Positions 1-10,306 of a stretch of 64,000 nt of DNA are shown one piece after another. Position 1 is the first letter of the stretch. The number at the start of each line of letters is the position of its first letter. The translations under genes and the position numbers were made by a program. This DNA is from Ricordea florida (taxonomy: Eukaryota > Cnidaria > Anthozoa > Corallimorpharia > Ricordeidae), in the NCBI GenBank assembly GCA_949710005.1, contig OX453281.1, forward strand, positions 27,592,339 to 27,656,338, written 5' to 3'. The notes beneath the pieces are model-generated. The model was not told the DNA's origin. It made no database searches and was given only the letters and a program-made list of their open reading frames with translations.

Positions 1-79
1 TTCAGCTGACCAGTCAGAGAACCAATGAATTCTGTAACAAGTTGATTAATACAGTCAAACCTCCTCTGAGCAACCAACC

Positions 80-1041
80 AAAATGTCAAACCTAGGTGGT
101 CACTTATGGGAGGTAGTCGCTTATTAGACAATATTGGATCAAAATTTTTGCCTCATTAGCATAAGGTAACTGCAGAGACTTACCCAATGCACCAATTCCC
201 ATCTAAACCCATGTAATAGCTTTTAGTAGCCACAAAAATATTCAAGCTTTTGAAAGTATCTTTACAGAGTATCATGATTTACTTCTAGTAAGCTGTCTAT
301 AATAAGGCGAACAGAACAAGTTTCACAATGGTTTCAAGTTAAATCTTTAGTTACCTAGGCATTAAAGGGAACTAAATATAAACTAGTAGGATTAAACTGG
401 TGTCTTTAAATTTGATATATTTTATATTACTGGTGATTCACATGTTAACAATGTGTTGACCTTGCCGTACAGCTGTACTTCAAATGTTATACTGTACTTC
501 CATTAAACTGCATGTTGACTGTGAGACAAGTGAATCAGGAAATTAGTTCTAATTTTCTGTAATCTGTGTAGACATTTAATTTGTCTCTTTAAAAATACAG
601 TGTACAGAGTGTATGTGCCTATTTTCTTGAAATTCTTAAATGTCCTATTCATGTGCAAAAAAAATCCAGACACTTCCCACTGAGCAATTTTTGTCCCTTT
701 CTCTCTTGTACTACCCAGGAATGCGATGTTACAATCAAGTGGTCACTTAAGGGAGGTTAAAAACAGAAAAAAAAATCAAACTTTTAGATCTTAAAGTGGT
801 TGCGGTCACTTATGAAAGGTGGTTTCTTACAAGAGGTTCCAAATACAGTGATCTGACTGGGAAACGTTTGGTATTTTGGAAATCTGGTTGCCGAGGAGAG
901 GTGGCCGCTTACGAGACATGGTCACAACCGGAGGTTCGACTGTATGCAATGTTCCTCCTGCAATGCCACTACATTATCAAGCAAGTAACTCCAGGGATGT
1001 GCTGGATATTGAATTCAGAACTCTTGGGTGATTGGTTGTAA
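80..1041 (+). repeat. Degenerate interspersed repeat with recurring GGTCACTTA/GGAGGT motif
   Basis: A phrase like GGTGGTCACTTATGGGAGGT recurs in diverged form near 91-115, 740-757, 796-830 and 899-945. The 81-codon open frame at 796-1041 follows this repetition and has no recognisable domain, so I treat it as repeat-derived. The family is not identified. Confidence 0.4.
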
Positions 1042-1888
1042 ATTTTCTTTGTCCCCTAGTTTTTGCTACTGCAAAATTTATATTGGCCACTTTCCACCTC
1101 AATTAGGTGATTGCATTCTGACGAAAGTGGACAGTGAGAATTAAGTTCTAAAAAACACAATGCAACAATGAAAGTGAAAGAAGTTTCTAGAATATTTGAT
1201 TATGTTAACAACAAATTCTCCAAACCAAGATAGAAGGAAGTGTCTGGCACTCCACCTTATTTGCTACAGATACTTTTCAAAATGGTAACATCTATATGGG
1301 GTGGTTTCCTCTAGTATGAGAAAAAATTGGTTTAGAACAAAGTGCCTAGCTTTTCTATAATGTGGCACTTCATTGTGCTGTGTACAGTAAGTGAGATGTG
1401 AAATGCACCCTCAGCTGGCTCATCACACAATGCAACGTAAAAAGAGTACTGACACAGCTTCAAAGGATAGTAATGGCCCAGGGAGAGGGGTGCTCCTTAT
1501 ACTACCTTAAATCTTAGGCACAGCTTTGTCCTTACAGTAGCGATAAGTACAGTGTATTTCAAGAGAAAACATGAGGGTTCATAAAAATTACCACAAAGTG
1601 AAATTTATTTCTTTGATAAGATACCAAATTCTTACCACAAGTAATGTAAGAAAATATGGAGGTCAGTCAGAAGAATTTGTATTTGGATAATGGAATTAAT
1701 CATTTAATTTTAGCCCCAAAACTAATCAGCATTTAATGATATTTTGTGTATGGTATATTGTAATATGGTTAGGTAGCTCACAAAAAGTACTTAGTAATTG
1801 ACTATCAAGAGTACAATTTCTTGTTTGGACTATAATTAACAATTAGACCCGTAGCCCTTGAGGGTGAATGATCTAATTGTTTTAATAC
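1042..1888. other. Non-coding stretch, nothing recognised
   Basis: AT-rich sequence with no open frame longer than background and no clear repeat structure. Confidence 0.5.
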
Positions 1889-2069
1889 CACCCAACTAGT
1901 CGGACAGAAAAAGCACTAATAAAGTTACCAAATGCAAGTTGAGGATTTATTTGGGAATAAAACAAAAGAAAGCGCCACAAATTTCACTACTCGAGGACTA
2001 TTACTAATAGTCCTCTAGTAGCATAGCCAATCAGATTTGCAGCATTTGCATTAGTCCACTAGTTGGGTG
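1889..2069. mobile_element. Short MITE-like inverted-repeat element
   Basis: The ends are inverted: CACCCAACTAGT at the left and ACTAGTTGGGTG at the right. ATAC flanks both sides (1885-1888 and 2070-2073), consistent with a short target-site duplication. The interior (about 180 bp) has no coding potential. Confidence 0.55.
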
Positions 2070-3126
2070 ATACTAATAACTGTAAACAAATGCTAAATAT
2101 GTTTTGCCACCAAAAAAACACATAATTAATCTAATACTTTTTATAATTATTTGACTTACTGACATTTAAAAGAACATTATGTATAGCTTGTTAAATCTTA
2201 TTTGACAAATGGTTAACCAAAAATTAATATTCAGAAAAAAATAAAAAGGAATCACTTATAGATGTGATTGTTTTTGTTATTACATGTATTTAGCACGGAC
2301 GGTGCATGAATGACTGAGCATGAATGTATGTGAGCCTAGCTTTGTTGTAGACGTTTGATAAAACTGGTCATCAATCTGATTGAGCTACCTAAATTGCTTA
2401 TAAATCAGAAATGAAAAATCAACAAATCTTGTGAGAATTTGACTGCATTAAGGTTGAAAAAACCAAGACAAACCCAAACCACCGTTATGCAAACCAAGTG
2501 CATGTACAATGCTTTCAAAAAATAATTGTAAAAATTTGTAATGCTAGATGAATGAAACCCATATTCCGTTGCATCACATTAAATGGTAATTTTTGCCTGA
2601 ATAAGACTTCAGCTCAACTTTCCTAAAAACCCCAGGCCACTGTGAGATGGGTTCTGATTTTTTAGGTTAAGATGGGTTCTTAGATTAAATTCTTCAAATA
2701 CTAGCAGCAAAATTCCCGCCCACCTCAGGCAGGGTCTGAAAAATGCCCCCACATTATAATCAGGTGTTAGCATTCGATTGTATCCACTATATGCTGCAAT
2801 CTTAGATGTTTTGTGAGTTGAGCTGATTATCTTCTCCCCTAGGGTCACTTTTTAAGGCGCTTCAGCCCTCTGTGAGCCTGTGATCTGTTGTAACAGATGA
2901 ACAAACAATTTTCAATACTGCATATAACCTTTAACTTTATGCAACAATTCATTTTACTGTACACAAATTTGGCAATTTTTCAGCTCCAGAGAAAACCATG
3001 AAAAGAGATTGGTCTTACATCGACAAAGTGTGAAGCTTAACTGGAATTTCTTGATGTGGGAGTGGGAAAACCTTGCTTAAAAGAATCATGAAAATTCTCT
3101 GGAGCTGAAAAAATAGGTAAAGAAAA
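2070..3126. other. Non-coding stretch with one inverted repeat
   Basis: AT-rich and without a supported gene. A pair of inverted arms (TTCAGCTCCAGAGAA near 2978 and TTCTCTGGAGCTGAA near 3095) encloses about 100 bp and may be a decayed hairpin element. Confidence 0.4.
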
Positions 3127-3700
3127 TTAAAAACAAGGAAATAAGCTTAAGGCACCATGTCTCAAACATGAAGCTAAATGGGGCCTCATTCTGTCAATAT
3201 CAAACGTTATTTGGCATGGGTCCACCTCAAAAGTGAGGCATGTTGCAACAGCTATTGCAAAAATACCATAGTCACTGGAATTGGACTGTTGCTGAACAGG
3301 AACAAAATTGATTGATATTAAACTGCCACCCAGTAAGTCATTAGTCTGTTCTTCTACCTCCTGATTTATGATATCATGGTAAAGGCTGTCATACAGCTTA
3401 ACATGTCCAACCCAACATCCTATGGAGCTGATGCAGACCCAATGATCACTTCCTGTTTGTAGAAGTTGTATAAACTCACCACCTAACCACATCAAAACTT
3501 TGCACAGGACCAAGTGTAGGCCGTTGAAAACACTCCATGGCAGGATTTGCTTCATGCAGCAGTACTTGAGCCCTGTGAATGATATCGCAGTAAAGCCACC
3601 CAGATTGATTGAGAATAATCTGATAGTCAGAGTCTTCTAGATTAGCAAGAGCACCATGTTTGTTGATTTTACCTTTGAGCTCTTTTACAAAGGAAACCTA
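3127..3700 (-). pseudogene. Ulp1-like cysteine protease domain of a mobile element, dead
   Basis: The minus-strand frame contains the core of a C48 (Ulp1/SENP-like) protease of the kind found in large cnidarian mobile elements. A His sits in SDHWVCISS, an Asp in LYDSL and a Gln in PVQQQ. The nucleophile position reads SSDYG where the family has S-D-C-G, so the catalytic Cys is Tyr and the enzyme could not work. The upstream part of the domain (about 3500-3700) is in another frame, so there is at least one frameshift near 3490. It lies downstream of, and on the same strand as, the YqaJ and PHD fragments and is probably part of the same element. Family assignment is from recognised motifs. Confidence 0.7.
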
Positions 3701-3889
3701 ATCACTGCCAACACTTGAAGGGCTTGTACTAACAGAAGCTGTTGATGTGGAGGGTACCGAGATACATGATGATAAAACTGCAGAAGAAGCTCATGTGGTA
3801 GCTGCCGAATCTTGCCATATAGCCTTTTTACACCAAGCACATTTCCACGTAGTCTTTGAGCTGTTTGGCATTCTTTTTAAACTTAACTT

Positions 3890-4195
3890 ACATGAAAAAG
3901 TTTTCCACTGTCACAGTTTGTACTGTGGCATTCCAGTAGTTTAACACCAAAGTTTGGTTTGGAGTTACAAATGCAAATACTGTCACAAACCAAGGCAGCT
4001 TGGTTTTCTACAGTTGACCTTGCACTTTGTTTAGTATTCTTTTCTCATGTAAACTGACGTAATCTGGCACAGTGCGGGCAAACCCATGTTTTTGAAATTT
4101 TCACTGAATTCAGTGCCAAACACAAAGGGTGGAATTCCATGTAAGGTCATTCCTTATTGTTGCATGAGATGACATTTTTATCCCGCTGACCACGA
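3890..4195 (-). pseudogene. Two PHD-type zinc fingers between YqaJ and Ulp1 modules
   Basis: Read on the minus strand, the first finger begins with YFCRG at the end of the YqaJ frame (about 4190) and continues after a frameshift through FHPLC and WVCPHC to a stop at 4047-4045. The same frame then runs into a second finger: CICNSKP, then LLECHSTNCDSGKLFH. Its last Cys pair (WKCAWC) lies in a shifted frame near 3830. The spacing fits PHD-type fingers. In related elements one finger ends the YqaJ protein and the other begins the protease protein; I infer the same here. Broken by a frameshift in each finger. Confidence 0.6.
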
Positions 4196-5181
4196 CAAAA
4201 GTAGATTCCATTGACATCAGGTGAGCAAGCAGGTACAGAACACTTCCTCATGTACCAATGGCCAAAAATTTCTGGTAGAATACAAATTCTCCAGAAAATC
4301 TCTAGCTTAGGTAAAACAGTTTCCCAGTGTTTGAGATCAGGATAAATGCGTTCCTTTACTATGTGTGCATTCTTTTCTTTGTCAATTCCACACACCACAA
4401 AGTCACAGAAATTTCTTTCCCTTACAGTAAATAGCTGCTGCTGCACCTGATCATAATAATTATGGTGTCTCTTCAGCCGAAACTGTCCATTTACCTTCTC
4501 TAAGCAAGAGCTCTTTTCTGTAACATATTTGTTGAAGTCACTGTCCTCACCGATACAGATTGGGCATTTTAGCTCCCCACAACCCAAACCACAGCAATCA
4601 CATGAAGTTAGAAAGTCAGGTGTGGCATGAAGAAAGGGGTACTGTTCATTTATGAAAAGTCCACATCTTGTCAGTTGAAAATTTACATGTGTGCACTTTA
4701 TTTCAGAATCATAGGCTTTGATTAAGGATTGTGGAGGTTGTACTAAATTGCATTTAAAGGCAAAACCACTCACTGATGCTCCAATTCTGCCTGCACGGTG
4801 TCGAAAAAATCCTGCACCTTTAGCTTGTGACCGTGTCCATTTCAACTCGATTGCTTTCTTCAGCTGAAAGATCTAATTTCAAACTGGCACATTTTCTCAG
4901 CAGTGCAGGATAGTCAAGATCAAGATTTTCATTCTGAAACAGGTCAGAGACAACAGGAACAGAAAGACTTTTTGCTACAAATTGATCAGCATAATCTTTA
5001 ACTACACTTAGAACCACAGGTTTAATTTGGCACTGATTAAAATGGCGAATTTGGCACTGTTCCAGGCCTCAATGTAAACGCTAGCTACATGGGAGCACGA
5101 TTCAGCCAGGCCAGCTTTACAGCCTAGGCAATGGCTGTAAAGAATCGTTCCTTCCTTGTCTGCTGTTAGCCATATTTCTAC
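4147..5181 (-). pseudogene. YqaJ-like nuclease fragment with SWIM-type zinc finger remnant
   Basis: On the minus strand this is the C-terminal two-thirds of a YqaJ (lambda-exonuclease-fold) protein from a cnidarian mobile element. The active-site signature is still readable: TPD, then GELKCP (Asp and Glu-x-Lys about 14 residues apart), then a Gln-rich YYDQVQQQ helix. Two overlapping frames, 5017-4820 and 4845-4147, show a frameshift near 4840. The stretch between SLIKA and VNFQLT looks shorter than in relatives, suggesting a small internal deletion. Upstream (5181-5020) a CLGCKAG...CSH pattern marks a SWIM-type zinc finger, followed by further breaks. The N-terminal part continues beyond an inserted LINE at 5898-6268. 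Confidence 0.75.
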
Positions 5182-5189
5182 AAGCGGGT
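5182..5189. repeat. Target-site duplication, left copy (AAGCGGGT)
   Basis: AAGCGGGT is repeated exactly at 5890-5897, flanking the LINE inserted into the YqaJ element. Confidence 0.8.
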
Positions 5190-5889
5190 AGGTTCTACCT
5201 CGCGCCTAGGTATGTTACGTAGGGCACGCAAAGTCCTACCTAGACACGCTTGTATCATACTATATAATGCAATGGTATTACCACTTTTTGACTATTGTTG
5301 CAGTGTTTGGGACAGCTGTGGATTGGGTAACAAAGCATACCTAGACAAACTCCATCGGCGGGCTGCAAGTATCATTGAAGGCAGAATTGTTGAGTTTGTC
5401 GAATTACCGAATATCTTCAGCTGGCCCGACCTGCAAAAGCGGCGGGACTATCTAAAGTCTATCTTAGTTTTCAAATCTATTAATGGCTTGGCCCCACAAT
5501 ATCTCATTGGAGAATTTAGGCATGCTAGAGAAATACACAGTTATCATACCAGACATCGAGACCTGCTGCGCATTCCTCTAGCCAAAACTAGTAAATACCA
5601 AGGTAGCTTTCGCATAAATGGAGCACGCACATTTAACACGCTTCCGCTTACTATAAGAAAGAGCATGACTCTTGTAGAGTTTAAAACTAAAGCGAAACGT
5701 TTTTTCAAGACTTAGAATGAATTGGGAATACGACTTCAAATTTAATTGTCTTTATATGTAACCTGTAATGTAATTCTTATTTTTTTGTATTTTGTAATAT
5801 TATGTTACACAGGACTCTACTTAAACTAGCTATGCTAAATAGATGTTCCTGTTAAAATATTGAAATAAAATAAAAAAATAAAAATAAAA
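5190..5889 (+). mobile_element. 5'-truncated LINE inserted in the YqaJ element
   Basis: A 700-bp insert flanked by the exact 8-bp duplication AAGCGGGT (5182-5189 and 5890-5897). It ends in an A-rich tail with repeated AATAAA units (about 5862-5889), as expected for target-primed reverse transcription. The coding remnant at 5212-5715 has the post-catalytic (thumb/C-terminal) region of a jockey/CR1-like reverse transcriptase. The minus-strand YqaJ reading frame is interrupted exactly at the duplication, in the codons just upstream of the SWIM finger. Confidence 0.85.
5212..5715 (+). pseudogene. Reverse transcriptase C-terminal fragment (LINE)
   Basis: This frame of 167 codons has the usual landmarks of the end of a non-LTR reverse transcriptase: LYNAMVLPLFDYCCSVWD, then the LDKLHRRAASII helix, then a SYHTRHRDLL-like segment and the closing FKTKAKRFFKT. 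The catalytic core, endonuclease and start are missing, so it is a 5'-truncated copy and not functional. The frame itself is unbroken, which suggests a fairly recent insertion. Confidence 0.8.
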
Positions 5890-6268
5890 AAGCGGGTCGT
5901 TCATTTGTTGTGAGTTGCGAACTTTCGCCCTGACAATAAACTTTCCAGAGACCATCAAACCTTGCACGGATGTTACAAATCCGGAGACCATCTGATTAAA
6001 AGCTTCTAAACTTTTCAAAGCCTTGAACTGCTCCTTTGTATAGTAACTTGTCTCCAACACTAAATAGCTGAGCAAATCGGTCGATTCTATCGGCAGAAGA
6101 TTTTCTGAATCAAACTGTACTTTTGGAAGGCTTGCCGGATCCACCCCGACCAGATATTTTCTGGATATACCGTTCCTTTACGTTCCCTTTCAGGTTTTTG
6201 TTGTATTCAGAAAGCACAGGAATATTTTTGTTTCCATCTTCTTTCCGGGTTTTTCCTCGGAGAAATTC
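5890..6268 (-). pseudogene. N-terminal fragment of the YqaJ mobile-element protein
   Basis: The minus-strand frame from 6144 carries DLLSYLVLETSYYT and then VRAKVRNSQQMNDPL, the region that precedes the SWIM finger in this protein family. It is cut at the LINE target-site duplication. Upstream (about 6268-6150) a second frame, EFLRGKTRKEDGNK through KERYIQKIS, looks like the continuation with a frameshift near 6150. No convincing start codon is visible, and the frame is closed by a stop just upstream. Non-functional. Confidence 0.65.
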
Positions 6269-6344
6269 ATTTTAAAATTCCAGAACATACGAATAAAACT
6301 AAATAACAGTGTAGAAGTGGCCTTTTCTTTACATACATTTCACA

Positions 6345-6985
6345 CTCGGGGGGCTCCAACAGGGCGGATGCCCATATATGGATACATCGGTCACGTCAGG
6401 TGAAAACCAAGAATAACGGGGAGGCTCCGCCCGAAAGGGTACCTTTTTCACGCTTCAGGTCAGGGATTTCACGAGTCGAAGTATATGAAAGGGTAGGGAA
6501 AGCTATCATTTAGGTATTTAAAAGGGCCTTTCATTAAAATATGTCGAACACACATACCTTATGACTGTACAGTTTTAATTTATTGAACGCAGCATGAAAA
6601 TGACAAGAAGACTTCCTCTTTAAGTGATTTATTCACTAGACGGGCCAGTTAGAGCAGTTAAAAATTAAACTCGTTGGGTTCACATTACAGTCTATTCGTG
6701 TGCTTGGTGGAGTTTAGTCAACGCGTCGCGCTGTCGTCTTTATTATTTACTTCATGTTATCGACACTTTCTTTTAGTACAACTTGAATGTCGTGCTTACT
6801 CAAGGTACGCTTGATTTCAGTCCCTTGAAACGGGTACTATTTTCCAGTGGAAGATATACAAAAGGGGTATCATTTATCAATGGAATGTATATACGAAAGG
6901 GGTATCTTTTCTGCCAAAAATGGTATATAAAAGGGTAAGGAGTCGGACCTCGGGGTGGAGACTCCCCGTACTAGTTTTGTTAGTA
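6345..6985. mobile_element. Non-autonomous repeat with GC-rich ends and CCCATATATGG motif
   Basis: It starts near CGGGGGGCTCC and CCCATATATGG and ends in GGTGGAGACTCCCC. Internal A-rich phrases such as TATATGAAAGGGTA recur near 6480, 6840, 6890 and 6940. The terminal phrase resembles the ends of the element at 51363-51931, so I place both in one MITE-like family. Boundaries are approximate and no TSD was established. Confidence 0.4.
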
Positions 6986-7654
6986 CCCTCCCCCGGCACT
7001 GACTGCCACAGGATGTAGTAATCAAGTGTCCTCTATAATTAATGTGTGTATGTCAACAGTATCTTAACCCCCGTAGCTTGAAGATAGCTAAATAGGTAGA
7101 GGTTCACATTATGTGACAACTTTAGAGGGGGCAGGGTTTTTCAACAATAACTCTCTCTTGCATGAGGTTTCAAGGCCGAACACAATTTGAGTCACAGGGT
7201 ATGTTGATGAAGTGTGCATTTTTTCTTGTTAATACAATTTGATGTTTTCAGGTGGTGAGGATCTTATCACTTTAGTGGTTATGACCCCAGAACCCGGCAC
7301 AAAGTTAAAGCAATATAGAGTCGTGTTGAGAGTATTTCAGTATACCAGGGGTGATTATACAAGTGATGTAAATTTTGATAAGTCCGCAAAAACAAGCACG
7401 TACATGTATGACCAGAATAGTACTTCCTGCATAATTTATTTTGCGAGCAGTATTTGTAAGAGACTATGGAACTCCATACTACCATCTAGTCAGACAACGG
7501 TAATTCGTGGTGTCTGCGCAGAATATGAATCTCCTGCATATATCCAGTTTTAGTTATTAAATAAATTGTACATGTAACTGAGAGAAAGTAGCCATATGAT
7601 GCTAATTAAGCCTTTCGTTGAATAATTGCTTGGACATAATGGTTTTATTTGCAG
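6986..7654. other. Non-coding stretch, nothing recognised
   Basis: Contains open frames of about 100 codons on either strand (for example 7239-7553 on plus) with no motif, no homology I recognise and strongly AT-biased composition. I do not call a gene here. Confidence 0.45.
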
Positions 7655-8992
7655 ATCAGCAACAGGACTTCAGGCGTGGGGTCTCTAGTGAAACCCAACT
7701 GGTTCTTACAGTTCATGACTGGGCCTCGGCACTGAATACCAAGGGTCAGATTGATGCCGTTCTCTTGGATTATTCTTGGGCGTTTGTCAATGTGTCACTT
7801 CCCAAGTTACTTTTCAAACCATGCACAGCCTTATGGGATACAAGGATTGGGTCAAAGCTTTTCTCCGTCATCGTCTTCAGTTTGTTTCACTAAATGGCGC
7901 TTATTCTGACATCTGGAGTCCCTCAAGGATCAGTTTTGGGTGCCACACTGTTCCTTCTGTTTATTGATGACATTGTACATCAGACAAATTCTACATTGAG
8001 ACTGTTTGTTGATCATTGTATTGTTTATTGTATAATACAGTCCCAAGATGACCACGAATCCTTGAATTTGGGCCTTGATAACCTCTTCACTCGGTCTAAC
8101 ACGTGGCAAGTGTTATTTAATGCTTCTAAATACAACATTTTGTCAGTCACCAGCAAGAAACATCTTGAACACGAAAAATGAACCAAGGTGAGGAACATCT
8201 CGAACAGGAAAATGCCACCGATGCCGTGGTGGTACATGCAGTTCTCAATTACGATGAAGTGATCATTGGAATATCATTGCCACTCAGCAACAACAAAGCC
8301 AACATAACCGTGGGGATAAATTTCCGTATGCTAAAGCCAAGTGGTGCTGCAGTCAAATCAAGAGCTTACTCGTCTATAGTTCGACCGCAGCTTGAATATG
8401 GAATCCACATGATACGAAGTCGGTTAACAAATTCAGGGAACGAGTACAGAAAAACGCAACCCGTTGTGTTACGTTACTATCTTTGGTCTACGAATTGTTC
8501 TGCGTTCATGGTTAGCTCGCTTGGATGGAGTACGCTACCAGAACAGAGACGGCTACTTAATATGGTCTTGCTGTTCTTTAAATTTCATGACAGTCTGGTT
8601 GTCTCCCAGATACCATCTGAGTTCGTTCTTTCTAACTGAAGCAGTCCGAGTCAGAGCTCTACGTGGCGTCAAGTCCAGACCTATGTACTGAGCTACTCCC
8701 ACTAGTTCTTCCAAGAACAATTAGACTCTGGAACCTGCTACCTCCAGAAGCAGTGCAGTCAACATCAATAAAATCCTTTAAAGACATTGTCAATGGCAAC
8801 TGCAGATCTGAAAGTGCCTCTCCTTATGTAAGATGACTCTAGAACTTGAACTTATTTAATAAACCGCTACAATTCATTCTCGTTTTTTATTTATATTTAT
8901 TTACTTATTTGTACTTGTACTTATACTTTATTTGTGAAGTCTGTTTATTTGAATCTTATGAACCTTCTAGGATTAGCTATTTAGAATTGTAG
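7655..8992 (+). pseudogene. LINE reverse transcriptase remnant (copy A)
   Basis: A 5'-truncated jockey/CR1-like reverse transcriptase with several frameshifts. It starts at FRRGVSSETQLVLTVHDWAS, passes GVPQGSVLGATLFLLFIDDI, and at the catalytic site reads LFVDHC where LFADDC is expected, so both the Ala and the second catalytic Asp are lost. The thumb region (8310-8640, MLKPSGAAVKSRAYSSIVRPQ) follows in shifted frames. The 3' end near 8970-8992 has ACTAAGA repeats, matching the tail of copy B at 41050-41078. Confidence 0.8.
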
Positions 8993-9139
8993 CGAACTAA
9001 GAACTAAGAACCACTCAGAGTAGTCCGGGGTCGCAGCCGCACGTTCTCGGTCAATAGTCAATAGAAAATGAGAGGGCAGCTCCTTTCGTTGTTTAAGCAT
9101 AACCGAATAACCAATCAATGGTAATGGTACTGGATTCAT

Positions 9140-9332
9140 GGAGAGACGACCGAATCGACTGAGCTGACTGTTGCGTGACTGTTTCGAAGTCTCAGGCGCA
9201 CTGCGGCGCGGGGACTAAAAACGTGTAAAAAATTATGGGATGTGGCGAGAATAAAATGAGAGATGGAAGATGAAAATGTCGTCGGGTTTTCATGAGTTTC
9301 GATTCCGCGTTATTTCTATCCATAGTGGTCCT
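9140..9332 (+). repeat. 5' LTR-like direct repeat of the BEL element (partial)
   Basis: Shares CGACCGAATCGACT, GTTGCGTGACTGTTTCGAAG and GAGATGGAAGATGAAAATGT with 13478-13621, in the same order and orientation. It stops matching after TATCCAT, so the left copy appears internally shortened. The following TGGTCCTTCGAGCCAGAT looks like a leader or primer-binding region. Confidence 0.55.
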
Positions 9333-9495
9333 TCGAGCCAGATATCGGTAGAAAAGAATAGAATCAGCGGCGGATTAAAAAGGAAGCGTATAATCGAAAA
9401 ATGGCGGAGAATTCGACGAAGTCGCATGTGAATGCCGATGGATCTGCTCTAAAGTGGAGCACACTTGAATGAAACCTGCCGAAACATTTAAGCGA

Positions 9496-9504
9496 CTACA
9501 CCGA
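9496..9504. repeat. 9-bp target-site duplication, left copy (CTACACCGA)
   Basis: Repeated exactly at 10307-10315, flanking the foldback element in the BEL gag region. Confidence 0.85.
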
Positions 9505-10306
9505 CGGCGGGTCTAATCCGCAGGTCGCAGGTCGCGGATCGCAGGTCGCGGGTCACAGGTCGCAGGTCGCTCAGTTTTAGACCAAAATACATTTCTCCAG
9601 TATAGTAATAAACAGGTTCTTTTTAAGTTTTCTACCGCATCCGAAAGTCTGATGGTTTAACAGCGACTGAAAGTAATATTTCTCTAAACTGTAATACAGA
9701 CAGTTTTCTAGCACAACATGTCTACAGAAGAATTTTCAGAAATTTGAACAAGAAGTGGGCAATGTTGAATTTCCACAATAGGATATGAAACTGAAAGGAA
9801 AAACCTCTGAACATCGAGAACCTATAGTTGGTCGACTTAGTTCGATAAACGTACAAAAAAAAAACACAATTTCCGCCCCTTTTCCCTAGGGGGGCGCTTA
9901 ATAGAGGTTCTTCTGTATAATAATAGTAGTATTGTTTCCCTTGGATCTGGTCAGCTCAAATGACCACCACAAACCGCATAATATCAAGCCAAGCTTTAAT
10001 AATTATTCGATCTAAAGAAATACAGTTATAATTAAAACTGTCTGTATTACAGTTTAGAGAAATATTACTTTCAGTCGCTGTTAAACCATCAGACTTTCGG
10101 ATGAGGTAGAAAACTTAAAAAGAACCTGTTTATTACTATACTGGAGGAATGTATTTTGTTCTAAAACTGAGCGACCTGCGACCTGCGAGCTGCGACCTGC
10201 GACCTGTGACCCGCGACCCGCGACCTGCGACCTGTGACCTGCGACCCGTGACCCGCGACCTGCGACCTGTGACCTGCGACTTGTGACCTGCGGATTAGAC
10301 CCGCCG
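9505..10306. mobile_element. Foldback element with minisatellite-containing inverted arms (FB1)
   Basis: The inverted arms are about 203 bp (9505-9707) and 273 bp (10034-10306), starting with CGGCGGGTCTAATCCGC. Each arm has an outer tract of about 7-bp units (AGGTCGC/GGGTCGC; near 9517-9571 and 10168-10293) and an inner unique segment of about 135 bp with only about three differences between arms. The length difference comes from the tandem tract. The exact 9-bp duplication CTACACCGA flanks it, and removing the insert plus one copy restores the gag frame. A 9-bp TSD with long TIRs suggests a non-autonomous Mutator-like element. The central 326 bp carry no gene. Confidence 0.85.
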
